From Schoenoplectus triqueter (Eukaryota > Streptophyta > Magnoliopsida > Poales > Cyperaceae), in assembly GCA_964058805.1 (NCBI GenBank), contig CAXKVV010001566.1:1-33593 (forward strand): a stretch of 33,593 nucleotides of DNA, written 5' to 3'. Positions 8,517 through 20,060 of the stretch are shown here, piece by piece; position 1 is the first letter of the stretch, and each line of letters begins with the position of its first letter. The translations under genes were made by a program, and so were the position numbers. Below the pieces are notes generated by a model. That model was not told the DNA's origin. It searched no databases and worked only from the letters and a program-made list of their open reading frames with translations.

Positions 8517-11500
8517 ATGGAATTCAATGGTGTGCTTTCTCTGAGAGCCAATTCATTCGCAAGCGTACCGAGCAAAAATGGAGGAGTGACTGGGCAAAGT
8601 TTTTTGATGGGTAACACTAGAGTTGGAGCTGCTTCCCGAATTGGGGCTGAAGAAATTACCAAATCGGACATGGGTTTGATGAAGACGAGTCTGAGGCGGG
8701 ATGCCAGAAGGCACAGGCCTGGAGCAGCCTCTTTTGTCGTCACTTCTACTTTAGAGACAGAGACTCGGGTAAATTGAAATTTTACTTCTACTTGATGTGG
8801 ACTTTGGTGTAATCTATGAATTATTTATGATGCCATGGTAGAAAAGCTTATTCCGTCTATAATCCTTCTTCCTCTTAAAAGTTGGTATATAAAATGATAA
8901 AATAGAAATTTTAAGCTTGTAATTACATAATTTCCAAATTTGGAAATAATCTAATGCAGTCTAAAATTTTGTTCTTTTTATAATGTAAATAAATAATATA
9001 CTGAACTATAACGTTTTCTGCAAACAAAAAATATCATTATTTTTTGCAATTGGGTATCTTTTATTAAATTCGTAAAACACAAATAATTTGAGAACTTTGC
9101 TACTTTGATCCTAGTTATGAGCAGTGTAGCATGTATAGTAAAAGTTTGTAAGATTTGGATTTGAATTGTTCACATCGCCAGCTTTCTTTTCTTCTTCCTT
9201 TTGGTTCCCTTTCCGTGTACCCATTTCATCACCAGCTTTCTCACCTTTCAATTGTTTTTTATTTCCTGCTTGTTCTTAAGCATGTTTGCAAAAGACCCTG
9301 GTGCCCGTGGTGGGTCTCAATTATTTTCTTGAAAAGGAGTAAACACTATACATTGCTTGACCAGAATTTAAAAAAAAAAAAAGCTCAACTTCATAGTTAC
9401 TGAAAGTTTGTGAGAGGTGCATCAGGTACAGTTTGCTAAGAAGCAAAACTTTATCTATTTCATAGTAATTCAATTAGAAAAGTATTTTAATTATGCGAAT
9501 AATAATTACTAGTTGGCTCAGGCATAATTTAATAAACCTATCATGTCCTGTGTCATTGGGTGTGATCAAAATTGTTATTCCTAAATCATAATTAACTTTT
9601 TGTATTTGTTACCTTTCGAGTTCACGGACATGTTGACCCCACTTGCATCTGATATCTGTGAAAAATCTAAAATTGTAATATTTAATTGTTCACTACTAGT
9701 GCTAGTCCATCTGTCCATGTATGTAAAAAATTCTGGTAACACACTAGTATAGTAGTATCAAATAGCAAAGCCAGGTTGCCACTTACAATGTCTCTATTTT
9801 TTGTTTGACACGTTTGTGTACCTTTGTAATGAGTGGTTATATATACATGTATTATTCGCATGACAAAGTGTGAACTTTTTTTTCTTTTGGTCATGTTTGT
9901 TACGGGATAACTTTAGGTTTTATGGGAGTAAAGGTATAACAACTATGCTTGTGCCAAACTAGGCCTTAGGTTCTTTCTATTGAATTAGAAGTCTTTAATT
10001 ATAACTTCTTTGTCATAATATAAATGTATGGGATGGTGTGCGTGTTAGTTTTGGTGGGCCATACTTGTCAGGTCACAAATTTGGTGTGTGGCCATCTGCC
10101 CGTCTCGGTTGTTTTCTTTGTCATGTTTTGGTTGTCTTGTGTTTTAAGTTATAAAATGTGACAAGGTTGAAACTTTTAGTGTAAATTTGAACTTCTCAAT
10201 GTTTAATAGCACTTCACTTTTTCGTGACTCCATGCAGTACTTTCCATATTTTAAACCCACTACTCTATTTCTATCATGTTATTGGAAATCAAAGTGAAAA
10301 TAAATTCAGGATTACTTGTTCCGTGATTCATCCATGTCCAATGCTGAATGGTTTATAGCAACAAATCTTGGGTACTTAATTCAAAAAAAAAAAAAAAGAA
10401 CGCAAACAATTTTAGTATTTGTTTTCTTTATGCAAGCAATTACTAATAGCATAGAAAAACAATGCAGTACTTCATTCCACCGAAGTTAGAAACTAAGGCC
10501 GATCCCAAGGGTGTGGCAGCCATCATACTAGGTGGGGGAACTGGGACTCACCTATTCCCTCTCACCAGCACGAGGGCGACACCAGCTGTAAGTACAAATT
10601 AATAACTACCCTTGTAGCAGTATTACATTGATTTAAAGTGTTTTTTTAGCCTGCACTGAATAATTTGGTAAAAATAGTTCTCTGATTAAGATGCCTTTTC
10701 CTGTCAATACTAAAGGATGATAGTCGTCTTCGATTCAGATAATTGTGCTGATCAATTATGATTGAAGCCACGGATAAATCTTCTAGTACTAATCTGTACT
10801 GCTTGTGGACCTCTTTGAACACTTTATATATTCTTCCCATTCATGTCCGCTATACTTATTCTGTTCATTTTCTTTATGATCTAGGTACCAGTTGGAGGAT
10901 GTTACCGCCTCATTGACATACCTATGAGTAACTGCTTCCATAGTGGAGTAAATAAGATATTTATCATGACCCAGTTCAATTCCGCGTCTCTTAATCGGCA
11001 CATTACTAAAACATACAACCTTGGGAAAGGCGTGAATTTAACTGATGGTTTTGTGGAGGTACTGTGCTTTTCTTTCACTAAGATATATAACGTTTATATG
11101 CTTTCAAATAATAGTTTTTATAATATAACCAGGTATTGGCCGCCACACAAACATCTGGCGAAAAAGGAATGACCTGGTTTCGGGGGACAGCTGATGCCGT
11201 GAGGCAGTTCATCTGGATGTTTGAAGTAAGTTTAAAATAATCAACAGAATTAACAATTAATTTTATTTTTGTTGTTCCAACGCATGAATCTTTGTGTTCA
11301 TATTCTTTTCTTTCTAAGATTAAAATCCTTTTTGGAATTCGTTCAGGACCAGAGGATGAAGGATGTGCAGAACATTTTGATTTTGTCCGGTGATCAGTTG
11401 TACCGGATGGACTACATGAAATTTGTCCAGGTAATGGTTTTTATTTTATATAATCTTTTATTCAATATTATAAGTTGGATAGCTTATGAAAATTTCATTC

Positions 11501-14500
11501 AATTTAAAACAATTACTTGGAGGGTTTAAAAGTTCTGTTGTAGAATTTCAAGTCTTGATTTACTTGGTGCTTCTAAAATAGTTGGATGTGTTGAGTGGGG
11601 ATGATATTCCTTCTAGTCTATTAATGAGAGGAAATTTGTACTTGCAGCATCATCTTGATACAGGTGCAGATATATCTGTCGCATGTGCCCCAGTTGGTGA
11701 GAGGTATATTCTTGATATTTGAATTTTCTTTTCTTGCTTTATTGAAGTTATTTTGCAAGTCAATTTATGTAGTCCAGTGGAAAAACTGTATGAGTTTGTA
11801 CCATTTAAATAGTGTATCTCTACGCACCATTACTTGCCATATCTTGGTGTTTCATTGTTATAATTTTCAATTTCTATATGCTCAGGTCTTGCTTTGAGTT
11901 TAACTGAGGTTCTATATATTTTTTTCTTCTTCACAGTTAACTATTGCCTTCTTATTAGGAATAGTCCTGACTGTAGTCCATGTTACATTTAGTACTTCAC
12001 TAATTATTGTTATAGTAAGTAGCAAGTCAAAAAACAAAATTTTGTTTCTAATTCCCTTTTTTTTTGTATTTTTTTGAAAAAAAGCCGTGCATCTGATTAT
12101 GGATTGGTGAAGATCTGCAAGTCAGGTCGCATTACTCAATTTGCTGAAAAACCTAGAGGCCCTGATTTGGAGGACATGGTTTGTAATCTTCATCCCACTT
12201 TTCATCATATACGTAAATCAGGGTTTAATTTCAAACATGGAACTGGTCTGTTTGAATCTTGCTTTACTGCTTTTGTTTTATTTAATTTATTTTACTGGGA
12301 TTAAATGATTTCAATGTGATATCTCGACACAACTATCATGGTTAAACCCAACAAAAAAACATCTAAGATTTAAAATATTCCACCTATCATGATCACTATC
12401 AAAAATTTGATTGGTAATTTCCATACTGTTACCTTTTCTTTGACTAATATTTGGTTCTAATTTCAGAGATTAGAGAATGGGTCAGTGAGGCTCGCTTGGG
12501 ATCAACCATACATCGCCTCGATGGGCGTTTATGTCTTTAATAGACAAGTTTTATTTAACCTTCTGAGGTAACACCCACCGCTGTACACTTGTTGCTTATT
12601 GAATTATTAACCTAATATTTATTTATTTTTCTAGAAACTTAGAAAGATAATGTAGCCTTACATTTGTATCTATTTAATTTTACATACCATTCTAATGCAA
12701 AGTTCACCTTTAAAACAAATAAAGTCTGCTGTCATAACCATCATAGCCAATCTTTCTTGGAATGTTCATCTTGTGTATTGTGTGAAAAATACCCATATGA
12801 CTTCAAATAAAATATTTAACTGATCCTGTGTCTGGTGTTTCATATATCACCAAGAAGCAAGTAAAATGTTTTACAAAAGGTCCAGTCTTTCAACTCCCTG
12901 CACTTTTTACTATAACATGGCTCTCATCATTGCTCCTTCCTCATTGTCTTATCGTTTTCAGGTCGAAATATGCATCATCCAATGACTTTGGTTCAGAAAT
13001 CCTTCCATCAGTTGTAACGGATTACCAAGTCCAGGTACAACAATTGAATAATGTTATACACACTATACTATGCCCACACATTGACTTGATAAACTTAATA
13101 GATGGTTTGATTTTACAGTCATACATATTTGATGGCTACTGGGAAGACATAGGGACAATCAGATCCTTTTTTGAGGCTAATTTGTCACTCACCAGTGAGG
13201 TAATTACAGAAAACCACATTTGTTATTTCTTTTATTGATTTCATAAATTATTTTTCTCCGTTTGGGCAGAAGTTGGAATATACTGTGTCCCTTTTGTGAA
13301 GTACCTCAAACTGAGGCAAGCTAATAAATTAAGACCGAGGTGTATTTTTGCACCTTTCGTTTCACTTCCTCTTTATGCAGTCTCCAAAGTTCGAGTTTCA
13401 TGACTCAAAGAATCCTTTCTTCACATCACCTCGGCACCTCCCTCCAACCAAAATGGATAATTGTCAGGTAAATTTCATTTTCTTGAAGTAGGTGAATGGG
13501 ACACTGGGAATTTCATTAACCAAGAAGAATTTACAAGAGCTAGAAAGGATGTACTGGAAAATAAAATAAAATTACACGGTGGCATTCATGTCAGATAAAT
13601 ATATTGTTTTGAAATAGGTCTAGTAACTATTATTATAGTATTGTTTTGTTTAATATAACAATAAAGTAATGCTGCTATTCAACTGCTACTTCAAAAAAAA
13701 AAAGTGATGCTCCCAATAGGAACTATTTTCTATTCATGCTAACATCATAAAATTATTGATGCCTCCCATTATTTCTTTTCCCTGATGTACCATGTTCCAT
13801 TATACCCTGGCATTTTAGGATGCTGTAAATTCTACTAATCATTTTGTGATTAATTGCTTCATAATACTTTTTAACCTTCTTAGAGTTGGCTTTTTTTTTT
13901 ATTATATACTGTTATCAACTAATATAATTATCACTATCAGATTAAATATCACTTCTGTTGTATAATGCGGCTGTAAATTTGCAAAGAACAATTTTAGTGA
14001 GCAAGTCATACACACGTAGCCTTCTTGTCTGTTTTACCTTATTCCCTAGATCCAGGTGCAACTGTGCTTTTGCTTGATTGTTATAAGTTTTAGCAATGCC
14101 TTTCATTTCTCTTTCTCCCTCGCTAATGTCCTGGATAGCAGTGCTTTAACAAATTTAATTGTTCCCTTGTTAGTTACTGTTATAATAGTAGTCATTTCAA
14201 ACTAAAAATTCATGTACATCTCCAGCTTGTTGACACTCTATTGTCTCATGGTTGCTTCCTGCAAGAATGCTCTGTTGAGCGCTCTATTATTGGTGTGCGG
14301 TCACGACTTGATGTTGGGTGTGAACTCAAGGTATGTAAATCAATTCAATCATAGCATTTGATGTTGTCTATTATTGAATATGCATTCAGTTTTGTCTTAA
14401 AATATTGAGGATAATTAATCATGGAAAGGTTATTATTAGATCCTAGCAAAAGACAATAAAATTCCCTTTCCATTTTGTTGCTACTTTTTCCCCTTTGATC

Positions 14501-15768
14501 TACTGATCTTTAACCCAAAAAGCAGAGTTGAGTTAGAAGTGAATGCAGTTCCTATGGTGCTTATAATGTGCTATACCGAAACGAGTGATCCTAACAGTCT
14601 CAAGTGAACTGTAATATTGAAAATGCCCGCTGGGCTTATAGCGTAAAGAAGTGGCATTATTTAGCGCTTGCTTTTCTGAAACGATTTTCTATTGCTGCGC
14701 CCAATTTACCTGAGTTGCTCTTCCAAGCTTCCTGTTATTCAATTTTGCATTTGTAGATAAAGATGGCCTAAACTATGATAATTTTTGTTTTCTTAATTGG
14801 GATGGTCCAAACCATTCCTTTTTTTCCTTGAATTGAGATGTACAAACTATTCTTTTTTTTTTTCTTTTAAACAAAACACAGTTTTGAGATCAAAGATTCT
14901 ATCTCTGATAGTTTATATTTTATTTCTACTGATTAGGCAGTTTTACTTGTATATGAACAAACCTTATACTTGTAGTCTTATTCATTTTCCTTTGTATCAA
15001 AACTTATCACTCATTTCTCCTATAAAAGTTTCTGATTATATATTCTTCTAACTTTGATTTTCTGTGTAAACTCTTTCAACTTTTGATTTCTGTGCTGTAA
15101 ATGATTAGGATACTCTTATGATGGGAGCAGACTTCTATGAAACTGAAGAAGAAATGTCAGTCTTACTTTCTGAAGGGAAGGTTCCTGTGGGTGTTGGAAG
15201 AAATACAAAAATAAAGTGAGGAATATATATATATATATGCCCAGTTATTTATCTTAATTTTTAAATAAGATAAAGAGTACATAAAAGTTAGACTATTTTT
15301 ATTGAACACTACCAGGAATTATTGTATGATTCAGGTCCAAAGGCCCCCTTTATTTCTACTGGGATGCTTGTCCAATAATACCAGCAGATGCTCAGAGGCG
15401 ACTCAATGTAAAAAAAAATGAGAAAGAAAAGAACACTTTTTCCTGTCAAAAAGGAGAAGAAACAGAATTTGTACTTTTAAGGGTTCTTTCTGATAATTTT
15501 TGTTATATTTTGCTTTCAGGAACTGTATAATTGACATGAATGCTAGGATTGGGAGGGATGTCATGATAATCAACAAAGAGGTATCACTGTTGAACATGAA
15601 CTTTTCCAGCTTCTGATTTATTATTATTATTATTTCTTGAATTAATCAAAAAATTATTTATTATAGGGCGTGCAAGAAGCTGATCGCCTGCAAGACGGAT
15701 TCTACATCCGGTCGGGTATAACAGTGGTTGTCAAAAATGCAACAATCAAGGATGGAACGGTGATATGA
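8517..15768 (+). CDS. AGPL: ADP-glucose pyrophosphorylase large subunit (glucose-1-phosphate adenylyltransferase), plastidic
   Basis: Regulatory large subunit of the heterotetramer that makes ADP-glucose from glucose-1-phosphate and ATP for starch synthesis. Fifteen exons: 8517-8768, 10468-10587, 10885-11058, 11133-11225, 11347-11430, 11648-11703, 12085-12178, 12467-12567, 12962-13034, 13119-13199, 13381-13467, 14226-14330, 15109-15215, 15520-15580, 15667-15768. All introns are GT-AG and all phases agree, giving 529 residues, normal for the family. Residues 1 to about 70 are Ser/Arg-rich, fitting a plastid transit peptide. Visible motifs are [12 protein letters not shown] (105-116), [35 protein letters not shown] (227-234), FAEKP (279-283), SNDFGSE (331-337), YWEDIGTI (356-363), and the C-terminal [13 protein letters not shown] containing the Lys of the effector site. 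Oddities: His-112 and Thr-122 stand where catalytic subunits have Arg and Lys, so it is probably a non-catalytic regulatory subunit. The loop before [11 protein letters not shown] is short and divergent. Isoform number not assigned. Confidence 0.95.
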
Positions 15769-15868
15769 AGGTAGAGACATGTTGTTAGGCATAATGCTGT
15801 GTTTGTTGTGATAATTAATAAGCTGGTGGCTGTAAATTTTGGTGCGGTTTCGCAACCTGTAGAATGTT

Positions 15869-15874
15869 AATAAA
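15869..15874 (+). terminator. Polyadenylation signal candidate of the AGPase gene
   Basis: AATAAA about 100 bp after the TGA stop, in a T/A-rich 3' UTR. Canonical hexamer at a usual distance for a plant transcript. Confidence 0.6.
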
Positions 15875-15904
15875 ATATATATATGCTATGAGCCATTATG
15901 TAAA

Positions 15905-16035
15905 CCGATTTGGTAGCTGAGGTAGCTCAATAGATATAACGTTGGGAGTATATTAGAGTATGTATATATCATGACCTTCATATTTACAAGGCATAGGTGC
16001 CGGGTTTCAAATCATTATGGTTGTACCTATAAGAA
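15905..16035 (+). repeat. Possible tRNA-derived SINE fragment
   Basis: GGTAGCTCAATAGAT (15921-15935) resembles a tRNA A box and GGGTTTCAAATC (16002-16013) a B box. The spacing of about 80 nt is longer than in a tRNA. There is no clover-leaf. Read as a decayed SINE head just downstream of the AGPase 3' end. Confidence 0.35.
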
Positions 16036-17005
16036 CGTCAACTGATCAAATGCATTGGAAATTATACGTGTAACGCTCAAAACTACTAATTTTATGACAT
16101 ATCCAGTTTATATCTTAAAAACCCACTTTACTTTAAATTAATAAAATAAAAATGTGAATGTCTATATGAAGTTGTCATATTTATTTTGGGCAAATACCAC
16201 AGTTGGATTCGTTTGTTGTCAAATTTATTTCGCATAAAATTGAATACGATCACAAGAGCTTTTTTTGGTGAATTAATTATTCAAACCTCCTCTGAACACT
16301 AAACAAAAAAAGAAACAGAAATCAAAACCAAGTTATTTAATGCTGTTTTTCATAAAAATAGAGATGAAACAATATCTTAACACTAATTCTGTTCTTGTTT
16401 GCTTGCATCAAATATGTTAATTGAAACAATATCTTAGAGAAATCTCTTATCTTGGTTTACTTAATTCATTGAGATTTGAGACTAAATAATTTATCTCGTC
16501 ATCTCGTTAGTTCCGATGTGGAAGTGTATTTTATTGTCTTCAAATTTTAATTTATTTTCATGGATTAAAAAAATTCATTTTTTTTAATTTTGTTGTATTT
16601 GTTTCGTATGTTTTAAAATGACACTAAAATAATAATTTTTTTCCTACGAAAATAGATCATTTTATGAAATAAAAAAACGAAATAATAGTTATTTTAAATG
16701 AAGAACGAAGAAGTGTGGAAACATAATAGTTATTTTGATCAAAACATTGAAAGAAGTTATAGATTACAATATAAGTAATATTAAAAGTTTTTATAATTTA
16801 TATATTTAATATAAAATAATAAACTAGTCAGAAACTCAGAATATGGACTGTTCAGTCATTACTCTTTTCCTTTACACGGCATATATTACGTGCACATGTA
16901 ATATAGAGTTAGACATGTAACACGCCCCCACCTAACATCCAACCTAAGTCTCAGAGGCGATAATAATAGATTTGTTTGCTTCCAGTGCTTCAAATTCCAT
17001 ATGTT
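16036..17005. other. Intergenic, AT-rich
   Basis: No gene or repeat that I can place. It contains scattered A/T runs and one GC-richer patch (CACGCCCCCACC near 16921-16932). Confidence 0.5.
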
Positions 17006-17009
17006 TTTA

Positions 17010-17380
17010 ATTAATTATTAGAATAATTATATTTTTAATAATAAGAGTGATTAAATTAAAAATTCAAAAATACGAATGATAAACGCGTCATTGTCAATGA
17101 TGTTGTGTAAACGCGGAACTCAGACTTACGCGTTTGAGTAAAAATGTCACTGAGAGTGTCATCTTTCAATTTCTTCTTTTCCAATTCTATGGTGAAACGG
17201 TGAAAAGCTTTAAGTTTAAAAAGGGGTGCACCAGTGGGAGAACGTGTCACTCTCACTGGCGCGGTTGTATTTTTTTAATATAAAATGACTTAAAATAAAA
17301 AAAAATTAAAGAATTAATGGTGCTTTATAAACACGCCACTGACAGCGTGTCACCAGTGGGAGAACGTATCACTCTTTTTA
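17010..17380. mobile_element. Degraded palindrome-array element, copy B
   Basis: It starts with a left arm like copies A and C (TTTTTAATAATAAGAGTGATTAAA near 17032-17055). It then has palindromes of the same type at about 17083-17102 (ACGCGTCATTGTCAATGATG), 17145-17161, 17244-17263 and 17333-17350. A 22-bp phrase beginning CACCAGTGGGAGAACGT is present twice (about 17229 and 17351). The right terminal repeat is not recognisable, so the borders are approximate. Confidence 0.5.
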
Positions 17381-17489
17381 TTTTGCAAAACACCATAATT
17401 CATCTCTCCATATATATAATATCGTGAGCTTAACCTTAAGATACCATGAGCACCAAGATACCGTGAGCTTAAACTCATAGAGGCTTTCC

Positions 17490-17917
17490 GTGAGCTTAAC
17501 TCAAAAAATATATTAAATTATCTCCAAATTTTAATTTATCATGCTCATTAAATATATAAAAATCTTGTGGGATGTAAAAATTTATAATGTTTTGAGTTTT
17601 TTAAGTCATAGTTTTAAATTTTTTAAAATTAGCTCTAAAAATAATAATAAAATATTTAATCTTTGAACATTATTTTTGAAAATTAGAGTGTTTTGAGTTT
17701 TTTAAGTCATCGTTTTTAATTTTTTAAAATGATGTTCAAGTATTGAATATATTATTATTATTTTTAGAGCTGATTTAAAAAAAATAAAAACTATGACTTA
17801 AAAAACTAAAAATACTCTAAATTTTTGCATCCCACAAGATTTTCATATAAAAAAATTAATGAGCGTGATAAATTAAAGTTTGCAGATGATTTGATATATT
17901 TTTTGAGTTAACCTCAC
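17490..17917. mobile_element. Foldback / long-TIR element
   Basis: The left arm (17490 to about 17671) starts GTGAGCTTAACTCAAAAAAT. The right arm (about 17731 to 17917) ends with the matching reverse complement of GTGAGGTTAACTCAAAAAAT. The arms stay alignable over about 180 bp, sharing CTTGTGGGATG, TTTTTTAAGTCATAG and AGCTCTAAAAATAATAATA. The centre of about 60 bp holds another copy of the GAGTTTTTTAAGTCAT segment. Just outside the left end, CCGTGAGCTTAA is repeated (about 17424, 17461 and 17489). I see no target duplication and no protein. A transcript would fold into a near-complete hairpin. Confidence 0.6.
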
Positions 17918-18109
17918 ACTATCTTTACTATATATAGAGAGAGAGGAAGGCTAAAATACAACGCGTTGCATGAATGTACTTGTGTACTGCATCAAAATCT
18001 CAAAATTCAAGTTAAAAATGATTGATTCAAACTATTTAATTTATTCTCCATATCAAATTCTCATTGAAAATAAAATTTTATATTTTTTAAATTTTTTTTG
18101 ATATTCTTT

Positions 18110-19990
18110 TAGCCCAACCTATTAGGATTTAAGTTCATCAAATTACTATTACGCACATAACGAGGATCATCTGAGATGTAACTTGCAAGCTGAGTATTCA
18201 TGTCCAATGACTCCACAAAAGGAACAAACCCGATTAACCTTTTCGTATACAAAAAAACATGATTAAAGTTATCTAAGGTCGTTTGGTCACTTGTAATCTA
18301 TCCTTCAGAGGTCGAGTGACTGGCAGCCATATTTTAACTTTGTGAAATTTTCTGTCCGGTAGGAAACCTTCCCTTATATCGGAGATTGGTTGGGCAACCT
18401 CTAAAGCAATTAGTTGCACCCACCTAGCAGAAAGTGCCTCCAGACGTAGATTGTGTATCTGCAGCCATATTTCTGCATGGGTGATAAGTCGGGAGATAGA
18501 TCAGCCGGGTCATTTGCTTTGCGAACCACCACCAGATCCATCCTGAAATTCCATGGCGCATTGTCCAAGACAGAGTTCATGTTAGGGGTATTCACGAATT
18601 CAATCAGGTAGGTATTCCTTGCAATGGGAATAATTTGCGTGGCAGGATTTACACCCAAGGTTCTGATCATGGTGGATACAAAAGTTGTGTCAATTGCAAC
18701 CTTTTCAGATGACCTTAGATACTGTACGCATCGACCAATTTCTGGTAGAGATAGCATTAGCAGGAAGTATGAGATTGGGTTCCGAATTTGGGTCTAGTTG
18801 GGTGAACTTAGCAACTAGAAAAGTAGTCTTGCTTGAATTACTGAGTTTAGAGGAAAGATGTTGGTCCAGGATAGAACTAGATGAGGAGTGTATATTCGGA
18901 AAGGGCTCGTTGAATGTAGACTTGGCAATTGCATAATTAGAGGGACTTTCAAGAGAGGAATAAATGGGTCTGCAATCAGTATTAATTATCTCTTATATGT
19001 TATGAGAAGAAATAGCTTGTCCCAATGTTATTGTATCTTTTTCCCTTGAACAACTCAACTCAGGCCATACGGTAGTTGCTGTTTGATTTGACACAAAAGG
19101 AGAGTGATTAAAAAGCAGAGAGAGCTGGGTGTCTACAGTAGCCAAAATGGGAAGAGAGCCTATCCAAATCACAGTATCAGATTCATCATGAGGTTGGATT
19201 TTAATTCGTTTTGAGAATTTGACAAACGGATTCGCAGCTGACTCTGTAAAATACGGGGAGCTTCTCTTATTGGGTCAGATGATCTAGACCCGAATTCAGA
19301 TGGTAAGTGGTCAAACTTTTGAAAATTGATCTCCTGCGCTCATGTTGAGGGAGTATAATAAATGTGAAGGTTGGGTTCGTGTTTTTTATTGTTGAGGTTT
19401 TCTACTTTTATTTTAATTTTACAAATTACTGTGCAAAAAATAGTATTGTATGCTTTAAGTCTCAATTGGGTACATACGTGTGTACCAATGCCGCATGCGA
19501 ATCTTGACAATTCCAGCACTGACATTTAGCATATTCTGTAATACGCGTCTAAGGAGGGGCCGGGGAAGGAGACATATGATTACCTTGGAGTGGGTGCCAT
19601 CTTCTAATGTATATATTTCACACACCGACCAACCATTGTCTTGCCCAAGAATAAGAAAGGGGGGAATCAAGTGTAATGTCGGCGTGAGTATATTCAGTGT
19701 TTGTTGACACCTCTGAGGTTATCCATGGAAACCGAGTCAAGATGTCAAAAGAACTTACAGCCTGCTTAAAGTACTCAACATTCCAATAATCAATGGGAAA
19801 ACTATAAATTGTGATATGTGCCCAGTAGAATGGTTGGAAAAGACCTAAACTCCATAATGACCGTGCTCGCCAGAGATGAGTTGTACTTAATGGGTATCGA
19901 CTGTAGATCGAGAGTAGCTGAATGGACTTAGACCAGAGATTTGAGAAGAGGTTAGAGAGAGTATGACAGAGATTGAGGCTAGAGCTTAGA
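18110..19990 (-). pseudogene. Decayed retroelement gag-like gene: DUF4283 domain and CCHC zinc knuckle
   Basis: Minus strand, broken by stops and frameshifts. In sense order, about 19850-19600 reads HITIYSFPIDYWNVEYFKQA and LGQDNGWSVCEIYTLEDGT. About 19245-19020 reads SAANPFVKFSKRIKIQPHDE and IWIGSLPILATVDTQLSLL. Then 18757-18300 carries the DUF4283-type part: a conserved APWNFRMDLVVVRK segment, EIWLQIHNLRLEAL, and FHKVKIWLPVTRPLKD. At 18226-18185 follows CSFCGVIGHEYSAC, a perfect C-x2-C-x4-H-x4-C zinc knuckle, then a stop. DUF4283 plus a CCHC knuckle is the usual layout of plant LINE ORF1 or gag-like proteins that bind RNA. I find no reverse transcriptase. Frame changes near 18750, 18450 and 19600, plus internal stops, mark it as dead. 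The plus-strand frames in this region are shadows. Confidence 0.6.
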
Positions 19991-20060
19991 GAGTACGACA
20001 GAGATCAGAGTAGAGAAATAGAGCTCTGTCGCCAAAGCTTTCAATGTCTATCGTAATGTA

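Noticed and set aside
8486..8743. Minus-strand open frame over AGPase exon 1
   Set aside because: Antisense shadow of the transit-peptide exon; no protein features of its own.
15921..16013. tRNA gene
   Set aside because: Only box-like segments, with 80-nt spacing and no acceptor or anticodon stem; kept as a possible SINE fragment.
18685..18936. Plus-strand 83-codon frame
   Set aside because: Antisense to the minus-strand gag-like relic, whose reading is supported by the DUF4283-type and CCHC motifs.
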